A stretch of DNA of 64,000 nucleotides from Suillus spraguei (GCA_016800925.1 JABCPU010000249.1:36903-100902), one strand, 5' to 3'. Counted from the stretch's first letter, positions 1-12,175 are shown. A program made the numbers and translations. Notes: a model not told the origin generated them from the letters alone.

Positions 1-742
1 CTAACTTAGACTCTTCATATATACCCAGTTGGTGTGGACCGTGTGGTAACTTCGCATTGCCACACCAGAGAAAAGGTCCACTGCCCCTACTTTCGACTTT
101 GACAGAATACAATGGAGATCATAATGGCGTGACTCACAATTGAACATATTCAATGTTCTAGAAGGACCGACCACTACCGTGACCGAGCACCATATAAAAG
201 GACCTTCTCCATTGATCACGATAGCACCTATTGTCACATCTTTGGTAACTGCTTAAAAGACGTCCACAATCAGTCATTGATAATGATTTACCTGCGTGTT
301 GTGGAACGTTGATCGAGTACGTAGCAGTATGGTAGGGTATAAGGTTCGCTTTGGGTCCGCCAATACTTTGTGGCACAGCCACAGTGACAGAGTTAGTATC
401 TCTATCATAGTACAATTTGCCTTGTTGCCGCCTACCCATTGAATATTTGAGAGTTCGCACTTGTCGAATCCACCATCATCATGCACAAAGGCCAGAGAAT
501 TACATGCATATTACAACAATGATAATGTACAGGCGAGTGTTGAAACGTGAAGACATCCATGTTATGACAAAGTTTGTGATTGGATAAGGGAACTGATCAA
601 TGAAAAAATCTGGGCTTCGGGAGGGAACATCGATATCAATTAAGTGCGGTGTAATTGCGAGGCTGAAAAAATGATCATATAAAAGGCTGGACACTCGAGG
701 ACGGTATCAAGCGAAGGGTGGAAGACTCATGGCGCACTATTC
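1..742. other. Unassigned sequence left of the kinase gene; possible minus-strand exon fragments
   Basis: No recognisable family. The minus strand has short open stretches at about 158-460 and 1-237 that could be exons of a gene running off the left edge, but I recognise no motif in them and cannot place convincing splice sites. Nothing else is supported here. Confidence 0.2.
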
Positions 743-3477
743 CTACCGTTTGGGCAAAGAATGGGGTTCTGGCGTCACTGGGCCTTCTGAGTCATTGGTT
801 GTAGCCGAGAGTGTGTCTGTAGCTGCAGAAGGTGGCAGGGGCTCCATGCCAAGCGTCCAGGTTGGCCCATAGAGCCCACGCATAACTACCATCGCGTCAC
901 TTGAGTCTGTGGGCGTGGTTGCTTCGCGCTTTGATAGAGTCTTTCTAGAGAGTTTACGACGAATGACTGGCACCAACTTTTGACATGCGCGGATAGCAGT
1001 TTGATAGATCGATTTCGAGCGAGACGAAAGGGGTTCCATAGGGCTGAAGCCGATGCCGTAGCCGATCTGTTTGACGCCAAGGGGAAGTTCCTTGAGTAGC
1101 GGATCAAGGTGAGGGGACCTAAGTGTAGGGGTGCTCGCAGGGCGCATCCTTTTGCGGAGCTTATTTCGGACATGCAATTTGGTTGAAGGGACAGTACTTG
1201 CGATAGATAGATTGGAACGGGCGCGATCTTGGAAGGTTACCGACCGACTTTTGCGCAGCGACCCGAAGTTCTCTCGTGGCTCCTCACGACTGACTATGCT
1301 TGAGTTGGAGTAGTGCGAGGAAACAGAGTTGATCTCCAAATCAAGAACGTCCCACAACGATAATGGACCTGCTGGAGTGTGCCCCAGATCCATGACTGCA
1401 GGGGGTTGCCTGAAACGTCGTACACAGTCTTGTGTGTTAGACTTCGCTTGACCTCCGTCAAAGGAATTCTCTTCGTCAGAAGCTTCGGGTACAATTTCTA
1501 GGGGAGTGCTTTGTGAGGATATGCGTCTCTGGTTCTGGAGAATGGTATCTTGATGCGCGTTGAGAGAGCCATATTTTTGTTTTACTATTCGTGTGGCATG
1601 GGGGTAAATGAATCTATGAGTCTCTCTTCGGTCAAGGTCAAAGGTTCATCTTCTGCACGGACCGCCGCTTTCTTTGCTTCTGCAACAGTCAAGTCGTCTT
1701 CGGAGTGTCGTAAGTTGACATCAAGATTTTCATCGTATCCGAGGGGTGCTACTGTAAGTGAATGTCAGTTGAGCGGGAAAGCACTCGCAAACTTGTGTCC
1801 AAACCCTTGCCAACCCGGTTGGTCACGTTTTTCCAATTCCTATGTCAAGTTTCAACAATGAGGTAACGCCCAGAGTTGTCAAACTCACACAGTGCCGAAG
1901 TATGTGTGTGCCCTAATCTGTTTGATGTCCAAGCGAAGAGCTGCATTGCGCTCCAAACACTAGTCCCAATCACGTATTTCATACAGCGCCTGTGTGTTAA
2001 CATATTCCGAGAACCTACTTTGACTAGAAGATCTTGTGCTGTCCATGATACTGACGCTGTCCGGGGAACCATCAACGAGCAGTGAAGAACTTTTGTTTGC
2101 AGAATAGCAGCGTTGTCGTTGTCGTTGTCAGCAACATATGGGTGCTAAAACGCGTGAATAAATGGGAGATATTGATGCGGTAAACTTACAGATCCGAAAA
2201 GCATCATGTACATCAGCAAGCCAAAACTCCAACAGTCAATACTAAAATCATGTGCCCACCCCAGGATGAGTTCAGGAGCACAATACAGACCAGTATCAGG
2301 CAGCGGGAAAGAGGCTGCTGAATCAGGTCTGCATGCCTGACCAAATCCCGTGATAACCGCATGTCCCGACACGTCGAACATGACATTACATGGTGCCAGA
2401 TCACGGTGAATTATACCAGAGGTATGAAGGATGTCCAGCGCTTCTACCTATTGCAAATAAGTATATTTAACTGCATCGTTTGGCTTGACTCACTATTTCG
2501 CAAGCTATATGCAGTGCATGACTTTCGTTCAGGCTCCTGTCACGGTCGAGTAAATCCTGGAGACTCCCATTGGGATAAAACTCCTGATTGGAACTGTCAG
2601 TACCTGGACCGCAAGAGTATAAGCAAATCATACCGCGATGGAATGAATTTCAAGGCCATCCTCATAGATCCAGATGAATGGTGAGAGAAAAGAAGACCGC
2701 AATTCGCGAATTTCCCGGCAAATTTCTATTTGAAGTTGGATGTGATCATGAGGACTGCGAATTCGAACGCGCTCCTTGTTTATAATCCGCATAGAATAGA
2801 GCTTGAAGTCATCGCATTTTCGGCATAGATGTGTCGATGAAATGGAATCTTTGAACAGTGTGTAAAGTAGTCGGAATTGCATGACTTTGTCTGAGCGTAG
2901 AGTGGGATCGATATTCACAAAGCCCACATCGCCGGACTCCACGCCTTGCTTGGAGGAATTGATCGGTCTTGGTTTAGGCGAAATGACCATCACTTCCTAC
3001 AAAGATCATTAGTGGTCATAGGCATAAGGAGATATTGATATTGTACCTCAATTTCTCCACCCCTGAAACGAGGAGCGAGATCTGCAATATCTTTAATCTA
3101 TAGTCCATGCGTCAGAGAGATTCCAAGACTCAAAGGTGAGGTGATGAACTTCGACGTCATGACTCAGGTCCGCAACCACGCCATTTTTCTGAGTTTCTGG
3201 AGGGTCCGGAAACAACAGGGATGTTGGAATATCGTCGTCAAGAAGACCGGTGAATGACTCCTACATCAAGGATAGTTAGCGTGCAACTCAGAACAGCAGA
3301 AAACCACAGATTCAGTACTGAAAAAGGTGAAAGGTCGAAAGATTCGACAGCAAGCCTCGGGGCTAGCTGAGAGTACTGAGAAATGATGGACTTTGATATA
3401 CTGCGAACGGGAGAAGAAATTGGAACTGGTTGTGTTTCGATAGCAAGCATGGTGATGTGCAAGTACCGAACTTCCAA
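743..3477 (-). CDS. AGC-like protein kinase homologue with degenerate ATP site (pseudokinase), about 11 exons
   Basis: Multi-exon minus-strand gene. I place exons at 3477-3319, from 3260, 3097-3047, 2996-2634, 2583-2494, 2447-2190, 2144-2019, 1959-1889, from 1839, then two C-terminal exons ending at 743. Most introns are 45-60 nt, phase 0, GT-AG. The kinase domain lies between about 2890 and 1800. Subdomains seen: beta3 LYSMRIINK, helix C EICREIREL, hinge/helix D EFYPNGSLQDLL, catalytic loop HRDLAPCN, YCAPE, DCWSFG, and a C-lobe end CLERNAALRLDIKQIRAHTYF of AGC style. The glycine loop is replaced by KDSISSTHL, the beta3 Lys is Arg, and DFG reads GFG. HRD and APE are kept. Catalysis is therefore unlikely by family knowledge; a scaffold or regulatory role is inference. 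The tail (about 743-1575) is basic and Ser-rich. The start ATG (3477, or 3450) and the junctions near 1600, 1790 and 3130 are not resolved, so a frameshift there is possible. Confidence 0.78.
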
Positions 3478-3619
3478 TGATTGAGATGCAAACGTGTTAA
3501 GTGTGTGAATCGGAATACAAAGAACTCGAAATGCTCATGAATGCATGCCAACTTGAATGTGTAGGACGACTCGAGCGCAGGTAGTAACGGCCTCCCAAAG
3601 TGGACAAAAAGATTCTTGG

Positions 3620-3670
3620 TCTATTCTTCAAGTTTTTGAAGGACCATATTTCAATAACTTGGAGAATAGA
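3620..3670. repeat. Short imperfect hairpin between genes
   Basis: Two 21-nt arms (3620-3640 and 3650-3670) are inverted complements at 19 of 21 positions around a 9-nt loop. It lies between the kinase gene and the membrane protein pseudogene. It could be a transcript hairpin or a relic of a small inverted-repeat element; function unknown. Confidence 0.5.
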
Positions 3671-3872
3671 TCGAGACGTCACGTCTATCTCAAGGAAACC
3701 GGTTTTTCGATTAGCCTAGGTTCAAAATTTCATAATCTATCTATAGATGCACTAGATAAGGTTCGAAACACGTAAGCTTTAGCGAATACTATGAAGACGG
3801 TGTTCTTCAGTGTTCACCCTTTTCATGACGTCGCGATAAGTTCTGGTATCTCGTATGACAGTCATCAAGATG

Positions 3873-4479
3873 GTTTTGGGGTATAAGCTGTACAGGTTAG
3901 CGTTCCGACATCCATATGCACAGTCATCTCCATGTTTCTGGAAGTCATGGACGCCTGACGGGTGTGGCATGTGGAGGAATGTATGCCGCTGGAGTGACAC
4001 TAATAGACTCTGTCTGAAAACAACAGAAATTTGTGAATATGTCGAAGGGGGAGAAGGCGAGAAGGGAAACTCGGGAGGTGGTAAGCGGGCTAAATTTTGG
4101 GGAGAGGGGGGGTGAAACGTGTGGGGATCGCGTGTGTGCCTGAGCAGCATGTTGTTGCAGTCTTTTGCGACGACGATTCCTGCAGCCGAGACCGATAAAG
4201 GCCATGAGAATGACAGCTGCAGACTGAATTTGAGCTAATACCGACCATCCTGAAAAAATAAACCTACCTGCGAAAATAGCAAAACTGACAGTAGTTACGG
4301 GGAAGGTTGGCCGAGTACTGCAGTGAGCTCTAAATTCTATCTGAGACAAAAATGGAGAGACATTTTGGGAGTAACTCATGTGCTTGAGTAGGGGCAAGAC
4401 ATTGCATAGACTTGAGAAGCACAGTGGAGAATGTCATGTCATTTACGATACTAGTTCTGCAAGGGTGAACTTGAGGCGT
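3873..4479 (-). pseudogene. Decayed tandem copy of the PPxY-tailed membrane protein gene
   Basis: Homologous at DNA level to the intact gene at 5068-5896 and in the same orientation. The matching tail (SVTPAAYIPPHATPV), Arg-rich post-membrane segment (CRNRRRKRLQQHAAQ) and 5' segment are recognisable. The base triplet matching the intact copy's start codon reads ACG (4479-4477). The signal-peptide region is shifted in frame, and the tail loses the terminal PPPAYTPV. Similarity continues into the 3' flank (about 3715-3780 versus 4850-4915) and the 5' flank (to about 4545), so the duplicated unit was larger than the gene. Confidence 0.75.
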
Positions 4480-5067
4480 TCAGTAGTGTCGAGATAGAAG
4501 TTAGGTGTGCGACTCTGTTCCGGGTCAATAATTTGTCCGGTAGAGCGTCATGGAGGTTAAAAAAAAAGATCAAGTTTACAAGGCACAGCGAGCACGGGAT
4601 GTTCTTGTGACTTTATGTATCCCGGCGGCAGCTCTAGTGATGACCCACGTACGGCAAATGTCAGTGCAAACGTGGGCCCAGAACAACAATCTACAACAGT
4701 ATGACTGAAATTTCAAGCGTGCCGTGCGACGAACTGGAAAACAGTTGATATCAGACGTTAGGAACGAAAATAGTCCTGGGAATGGGCTGTTATGAGAGGT
4801 GCAAACTTCTGACAGGCACATAAACAAGCGGGAACTTAGCTCTGAAGTTCCGAATTTTCATGATCTATCGTATGTAACAGATACACATAGATGAGGTTCA
4901 AAAACACGCAAGCTCTAGCGTGCGAGCGCAGCGAAACGATATCAAGTCATCAAGAAACAATGAAAAATCAAGTGGACAACGTTCTTTACACCCTTTTCAT
5001 AGAGTTACAACAAGTTCCTGAACGTTGGGTATTCTTGTACGACAATCATGGAGACGTTACATACTGT

Positions 5068-5896
5068 TTAAACTGGGGTATAAGCCGGTGGAGGTTCATC
5101 ATTCGCAACTTCTGTATTGACAATCATCTGCATATTCTCTGGAGGTGATGGACGCCCGACGGGCGTGGCATGTGGTGGAGTGTATGCTGCTGGTGTGACA
5201 CTGATAGCTGGTGTTTGAATAGTAGATGAATCGGCAGAGACTCGTGAATATGTCGAAGGGCGGGAGGGGGAACCCGGGGGTGGTAAAGGAGTTGAATTTG
5301 GGGAAGAGGGAGGTGAAACGTGTGGAGTCTGACTTGAATAGGTCGGTGATTGCATGTGTGCAGAGTGTGTTATGGGAGATGGGTGGGAAGGTTGAGGAAA
5401 TGAGGGTGCTACAGTCATTCCCTGTCGGTTCAGCGAATGCATTTGACCGGGGACAGGACGGCATTGTGATTGAGGAGGGTATGGACGATACATATTTGTT
5501 TGTGGCCTGCCATAGGTATTACGGGGTGTTCCATACACAAAACTTGTCTGGGCAGCACGTTGTCGAAGTCTTCGGCGGCGAATCCTGCTTATAATGCCGA
5601 TAACGGTCAAGAGAATGCCTACTACAGTTAGAACTAATGCCGACTATTCTGGAAAATCACACCTACTTCCGCCAATAGCAATACCGATGATAGTCGATAT
5701 GGAGAAGGGAGTGCAGGAAGTAGAATCTTCCGATTCTGTCCTGAATTCTGTCTGAGACAAAAATGAAGATAATCTTCGGAGTGACTCACGAGCTCGAGTA
5801 GGTGCACATTGCATAGACTTGAGAAGCACAGAGAAGAGTGATAAAGAATGTTATGACATTTACGATACTAGCTCTGCGCTGCTGAACTTGAGGCAT
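5068..5896 (-). CDS. Small single-span membrane protein with Pro/Ser-rich cytoplasmic tail ending in PPPAYTPV
   Basis: Three exons: 5896-5790, 5740-5667 and 5621-5068, total 735 nt, 244 residues; both introns are GT-AG and the phases agree. The N-terminus (MPQVQQRRASIVNVITFF...) runs into a hydrophobic stretch ending near SQVYA, like a signal peptide with a basic leader. A very short Ser/Thr-rich ectodomain is followed by one membrane span (about residues 50-70, IIGIAIGGIGILLTVIGII), then RIRRRRLR, a positive stop-transfer signal that puts the tail in the cytoplasm. The tail is rich in Pro, Ser and Thr and ends with PPAY, a PPxY motif of the type bound by WW domains of Rsp5/NEDD4-like ubiquitin ligases (established knowledge of the motif; binding here is inference). 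The architecture resembles fungal small surface-sensor or adaptor proteins, but I do not recognise a named family. Tandem neighbour of the pseudogene at 3873-4479. Confidence 0.7.
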
Positions 5897-7772
5897 TCAG
5901 TAGTATCTGGTCGGTGTGTATTATAGAAGTTAGGTGTGCTCCAAAACGACTCTGTTCCGCGTCAACCGAATGATTCGTTTGATAGAGCGTCGTGGATACG
6001 AGAGATATGAAGAAGTCTGGGTGTAAAAAAGCATGTATCGACTTGACAATGAATGCTGTATCGCACAAGGCACACTCAGCAGGTACCTCGCTCTCGGTCA
6101 CCTGTCTACAAGTGACTTGCACGGCAAGCGTACAACCGTGGGACAGCATAATACATTACGTAATGACCCTGCTCACTGTTCTCCAGTGCGGACCTAAGCC
6201 GTCAATCGATGGCGCCAGCGTCGGCACAGCCGCTGACCCCCATTGCCAAAGCTCAATATTAACGCCGCTGCGTTCTTCTTTGATGTGTGGTTCGCTTTTT
6301 CCCTCAGCTGGAAGCGGCTTTTCGTCTTCCCACTCTTGCTCCTCCTCGTCTGCTTTGCTGCTATCCTCTTCCGCAGCCCGTGCTACCGAAGTTTAACTAT
6401 GACTAGCGTTATCCACACTTCTGACGTGGCAAATGACCTGCTGCTGTTTCCTGGCGATGTTGGTGAGGATAGGAAACCCCCGACCCGGTCCTTTTCCTTG
6501 TAGGTCGTTCTCCCCTTCTCCAAAGCTCGTGAACATCACCCTTCCCCTCTAGCACGAACATCCACAAACAGCAGCTGCAAGAGTGGTACCGAGAGGTCCA
6601 TCTCGATCCGAAAAGCACCGTCGCCACCCTCATCGCTCAAGCAGCCCCTGAAGGAGTTCGGTGCTGATCGTAAGGCGTGGGACATGTAAGCTTTCTCTTT
6701 CTAGCATCCGTCCTCCCTCTTTTCCACACTCACTGTTCCCCCCTCCAACTTGAAGATAATCCACCATAAGGTGAATTTGACGCCACATGTTCTGGGAGTG
6801 TGTGCTCATACCGAGGCAATGGCGAGGCAACTGTTGCTCGACGCCGGAAACAATTTGGGCTTTCAGGAAGTGACTAATTGACTCGCTCGCTTCCTGATTT
6901 GATTAAGCAGCAGTTGGTGCTTGATTAACTTGACTAAGATTCACTCACATTCAACGTCGAATGATTTTGCGATCGTGTCTGGTTTAGTTGATGCCGACTA
7001 GCCTCATGGGTATGCACACGTTGACGATGTAAAATGATTTGAGCAAGACCACTGGTAGTGACATCGCTGCCAGATGGTTTATTCGAAGCTAAATTTGACA
7101 TTCGATAGTGTGACTCAAGAATTGCGAAAATTTACTCACAATTTTCGCTATTTTTGCAGCCACTACATTGTCGATGGTGCGGACAACACAGCCGAAACAT
7201 TGACGTTATGGTTGTTGCTGAGCATATCAGTGAATTTAGATGATGGTTAGGAAGTGAGATGAGTACACACGTCGATATGTTCTCGATTAGCTGCACTCGC
7301 GGCTTTGGGCCTTGAGCACTTCGCACACGTGGACTCATCCAGTTGAGGAAAATGAAAGGTGCATCCCAATCATCGAACCATGGCTCGGAATCGCAGTGAG
7401 ATGAGGATGGTCTGAAGGCAGGCTTTTATATAGCCAGAGGGCTAAAGATGTCGCACTAGATTATTTCGTGCAATAGCTATAAAGAATCTCGCTTCAAAAT
7501 CGCTGTCTTCCTCAGGAAGTGAACATAACAGTGACTGCAATAACTAGTCACTTGATAGGATTACAGAGCGCTTGAATGGAGGAAGACAGTCAAGATCATC
7601 TCAGTACGATTGACATTGAAAATGATGGTTATACACGAGACGCGATAAATCATTTTATACCTTAGCATTAATTTTATCTCGAGTAACGAATCCCACTGTT
7701 CTAATCAAATTCTAATGAGGTTCAAGTGATATATAACTTGTCATGATATATATTGCCTATGGTGATTGCAAC
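5897..7772. other. Intergenic sequence without a supported gene
   Basis: Short open stretches occur (for example plus strand about 6552-6665, with a coding-like peptide NIHKQQLQEWYREVHLD), but I cannot build a gene model or recognise a family. These may be degraded exons. Confidence 0.3.
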
Positions 7773-8160
7773 TTAGTGGATGGCGGGGAAGGTGTGAGAA
7801 TAGCCGTAATGGTAAACAGCAGACGCTGGCGGTGATAACGAGTACATTGATGGTGATAAGTGCGCTGATGGCCCATCAATGAGCACCGATGGCCTCATGA
7901 GTATGAGAAATGGTTGCGGGGGTGTGTGGCACAGTGTGGGGAAATTAATAATATAATACAATAAGAAAAAATCTGATACACATAGTCAACCGTATCCTTC
8001 CGATATTTCTCCGATCGTGAGGAGGATATGGTGCGAGGCGAACGCGTTTCAAGATAGGGTGTGAAGAGAGATACATTTGGATAACACAAGTCCTTCAACA
8101 ATTCTAGGATGTCTGCCACAGCGGAGAAGTCCACTTTGGAGTTTGAGACATGACTATAGT
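7773..8160 (-). other. Possible exons of an unrecognised minus-strand gene
   Basis: On the minus strand a hydrophilic stretch near 8134-7980 (VADILELLKDLCYPN..., then a Ser/Arg-rich segment) is followed after an AT-rich, intron-like interval by a Ser/Pro-rich segment near 7880-7775. Splice sites are only guessed, no domain is recognised, and it may be chance. Confidence 0.2.
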
Positions 8161-8555
8161 TCCAAGTTTAACCAAAGATACTGAGGACGGGTCAAGTCGA
8201 GGCTGGTAAGCACCAGTCTATACTTTCCGTATCCAGTGAGGATTGGACCATAACTTTTAAACAATAACACGATCCAAGGCCCAAAGCGTAAGAACGATGC
8301 TGAGGGATTTTAGTGGCCGCTGAAAGCTAGACCTGCCCACCCATATTTCACGTGCATCTTGTCCTCGCTCGGCCTATAGATCCGGCTGCGGTATGCAGCT
8401 TTGTGAATGAATATGCTCGTAGAGAGGCTGCATTCCATGCGCAATCATGATCGGAGGCTAAGCAGCGCACAGTTTTATGCATTCCATGTAAAATACCCGG
8501 ATCCAAAGCTTAGGAGCTCGAGGCAAATCGAAATCTGCTGAACTGAGCTCCGGGA

Positions 8556-8866
8556 GTTCGGATCATATGTGGGTGACAAAGATACAGTGCGATGCTTCGC
8601 CCCGCACTTCGGAGCCGGGGCGCTTTCTGTACAGATAAGTTGACTTTGCAAGCGATGACCTGTGTGTGAATGCAGGCACGAGCTGGGTAGTTTTTCACGG
8701 AGCCCTAGTTCGGAACATATACGAGGGAGCAGGTGACAAGAAATACAGTGCGGTGCTTTGCCAGCCAGCGCACTTGGGAGATAGAAGACTTCTCAGGCGC
8801 TTTGTGTACAGATGTTGACTTTACAAGCTTTCCGCCCGATGACCATGGGACAAACAGGCACGAGCT
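8556..8866. repeat. Diverged direct duplication upstream of the hexose transporter
   Basis: About 130-160 bp (8556-8684) is repeated in the same orientation at 8708-8866 with substitutions and small indels. Shared blocks include GTTCGGA, ATACAGTGCG, CTGTACAGAT/GTGTACAGAT, TTGACTTT and CAGGCACGAGCT. It lies 350-660 bp before the transporter start, so it may fall in its promoter region; a regulatory role is only inference. Confidence 0.6.
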
Positions 8867-9218
8867 TGTTTTGTTTCGATCGTGCCGACGCCCTGGTCTA
8901 ATTGCCGATACAAATATATGGGGGCGGTATGTATCACGCAGAACAATCAACGAACTGTCAATGGTTCTCCGGTTAGGATGGAGGCCTTGACTACGATGGG
9001 GACACGTGAGGATAACCATACAGAGCTGATACATCAGCATATGGTGTGTGGGATCTCTTAATTTAGACGTTTTTTTGAACCATATGCTCAATATCATGTT
9101 GAACCGATTTGTGCCCGCCAAAAGCCGATGCGTCAATCCCTTAAAATACCAAAGCTAGCATCTCTACCCCCGACGTGTCCTCGCTTCTCTACTTTAACTT
9201 ACTTTTTCAATCGCTACA

Positions 9219-12041
9219 ATGCCTGGGGGACCTGGAGGATCAGGGACTGGTGTCGCCACTGGTTCATTATTCTGGGCGATAATCATGTCCGCTTTCGCTG
9301 GTACTGTTGTTATCCTATACTCCCAAGTCCTTACACTAAAGTATACTCTTGACATTCAGCTTTTGGTGGTATTCTCTTCGGGTTCGTTTTCATGAACTTG
9401 TTGCTCTCATTTCGTCATTGACATTATTTCACATTCAATAGATATGATACTGGTACCATTGGAGGTGTCATTGCCATGTCCGACTGGTTGACAACATTCG
9501 GTGTATATGACCCCAGTGCCTCGACCACGCCTGGCGTCAATTATTACCTTCCTACAGCAAATAAAAGTCTGGTTGTACGTGAATGGTATTTGTAAAGCTC
9601 ACTTTGACCGATGGATCTGATAGGTGTCAATCCTTTCCGCGGGAACTTTCTTTGGAGCTTTACTTGCGTTTCCTATGGCGGACATTGTCGGGCGAAAGTG
9701 GGGCATCATCGCTTCTTGTAGTGTCTTCTGCCTTGGAGTGGGCTTACAGCTGGATACGCACTGGGCCGTTTTCGTGGTTGGACGTGGTATGTTCAAATCA
9801 AAATTTCTTGGATTTGGATTATGTTCTTACATGTAAATAACACCAGTTATTGCCGGCTTCGGTGTGGTATGTTCTAAATACCAATATTTGCCTTTTCATT
9901 CGTAACTTACGATGGATGCCATTAGGGACTTGTCTCATGCTTGATTCCATGTACCAGTCCGAGGTTAGTGTTCATCCTGCGAAAGAAAATTTAGCCTGAC
10001 GGTCTTACGTCATGTAGTGCGCACCGAAAAGCTTGCGTGGAATGATTGTCGGACTTTATCAACTTGCGAGTAAGTGCTTATTCCGTATCATAATAGTATT
10101 CTCTTTATTTCTCTATCTTTAGTTACTATCGGAGCATTACTTGCTGCGATCGTCCTAAATGCCACAAAAGATGAACTGAGCCATAGTGCTTGGAGGGTAT
10201 GTTGAATATCTCGAGCAATCATGCTATGGGGCTTACTTGTAATTTCTTAAGACTCCCATCTCAATACAATTCGCATGGGCTGGTATTCTTAGTGGTGGCC
10301 TTGTAAGCCCACACCTCCTTTGTCAGGACTTCTGCAGTACTGATCCGGTTTTCTTCTAGCTCCTTCTTCCTGAAAGTCCGCGGTTCCTCATGCACAAAGG
10401 TCGCGAGGACGAAGCCAGAAGATCATTGGCCCGTCTCATGACCATGCCCCTGAATCTCCTGAAGTTGATCTCGAACTCGATGAGATTGCGACCGCTCTTG
10501 CAGCCGATCGCGCAATCGGGCAAGGGTCGTATATTGGTTGGTAATTTGATGCCTTCCTGTAGACTCGTGCTAAGTGGCTACAAGATTGTTTCAGGAACAA
10601 TGACTTCAAAAACGGTCTCCGAACATGGACTGGTATTTGGCTGCAAGGGGTAGGTTCTCCTTTGTTATCTTGACTTGTACTCTTTGCTCACATACATCTT
10701 TAATAGTGGCAACAACTGACTGGAATCAACTTCATCTGTACGTGCCATTGTCCAACTTCGATCTTATTTCTAACTTTCATTCTGCTCCTACTCTAGTCTA
10801 CTACGGCACTGTCAGTCCATTCAATTTCGTGTGCTTATTATCGGTAACTTGAACTATTTTCACAGACATTCTTCCAATCAGCCGGAATCAGCAACGCCTT
10901 CATCATCACGTACGTTCTTAGCTGGAGCTCACATTTATATTACCAACGTCTTTCTTAGTATCATTGCCGACGTCGTAAACACCGTAATGACCATCGTCGG
11001 TGTTCAACTGATCGACAGAGTGGGTCGTCGGCGCCTGCTGCTCATTGGTGCGATTGGTATGTGTATTTGCGAATTCATCGTCGCAATCGTGAGTAACCTG
11101 TCATCCACTGGAGGTCATTTTTCTTACTTCACTCATGATAGGTCGGAGTAACAGTAGGACAGACAAAAACAGCTACTATTAACGGAGTAGCCAGTTCAGT
11201 GGCAGTAAACCTAACTGCGCAGCGTGTCTTGATCGCTTTCGTTTGCTTGTAAGGAATTTAATATCAAATTCTTACCAGGTCATTCTCATTTATTTTATCT
11301 CCTGCCTTCCCTTAGTTATATCGCATTTTATGCTATCTCGTGGGGTCCAGTTGTCTGGGTTGTCACCGGAGAAATCTTCGCAAGTCCTCTATAACCACGT
11401 CACCTACACCAGCTCTAATATTTCCTTGGTCTCTAGCCTCTCAATATCCGTGCAAAGGCCATGTCACTCAGCGTGGCTAGCAACTGGCTTTGGAACTTCG
11501 GTATCGGTAAGACGGCGTTTTCCCCTTCACTCTTCTCCGCTAATTACGAAAATACAACTATAGGATACGCAACACCTTACCTTGTCGACGCTTCTACCAC
11601 TGGTGTCAACGGCGTTAAAACTGCCGACCTGGGTGTTAAGGTGTTCTTCATATGGGGATCGACTTGTCTCGGGTGCTTCTTCTTCACGTGAGCTCTACCC
11701 TTCTCACCACCTTCATTATATTATTGATCTGGTCATCGCCCCCTCCTATTTATGCAGCTATTTCTTCGTACCAGAAGTGAAAGGACTCTCTCTTGAACAG
11801 ATTGATCTTTTGTACCGCGAGTCTTCCGGTATGTATTATTGTCTTTGATTCCGAGCAGTGCCTGACCGTTTATTTAAGTTCTCAACTCCGATAGCTACCG
11901 CAGACAGATGCTGGAAGAAGGCGAGACGTACGTCCAGAAGAAGAAGGTATGCAATAGAAGACTCGTATTTTGGTCTATGGTGTTTAACTTTAACTTTTTC
12001 TCTTGCAGGGCGGTGTTTACGAGGACAAAGAACGAGTCTGA
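9219..12041 (+). CDS. MFS hexose transporter (sugar porter family), many exons, apparent frameshift
   Basis: About 15 short exons interrupted by introns of roughly 45-80 nt. The protein starts MPGGPGGSGT and shows sugar porter family signatures in order: GGILFGYDTGTIGG (first membrane span), DIVGRKWG (motif A), PESPRF after span 6, QQLTGINFIFYYGT (span 7), DRVGRRRLLLIG, PVVWVVTGEIF, PLNIRAKAMSLSVASNWLWNF and VPEVKGLSLEQID near the end. It stops at 12041 after GGVYEDKERV. The family moves glucose and related hexoses, usually with protons, across the plasma membrane through 12 helices. Exon 1 is 9219-9300 and exon 2 is 9360-9381. The intron after GEIF (11380-11436) starts with GC, a GC-AG intron. 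In the exon after PESPRF the reading frame breaks at the C run 10447-10450: upstream RRSLARL and downstream PESPEVDLELDEI are in different frames. That is either one lost base in the genome or a sequence error, so the gene may be inactive. Confidence 0.88.
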
Positions 12042-12175
12042 GATATATATTGAACTCTATTTTTTACGAACATGCAATGGATGTAGTATTTTACCTAGGT
12101 CATAATTGAGTATTTTGAAGGATTTCATCAACTTACGACCTTTTAAGACCCGTCGATTTTATACCAAACCAGTAT

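Noticed and set aside
5868..6149. Minus-strand open frame upstream of the PPxY membrane gene as an extra exon
   Set aside because: The ATG at 5896 gives a complete signal peptide in a different frame, and this stretch has no supporting splice site.
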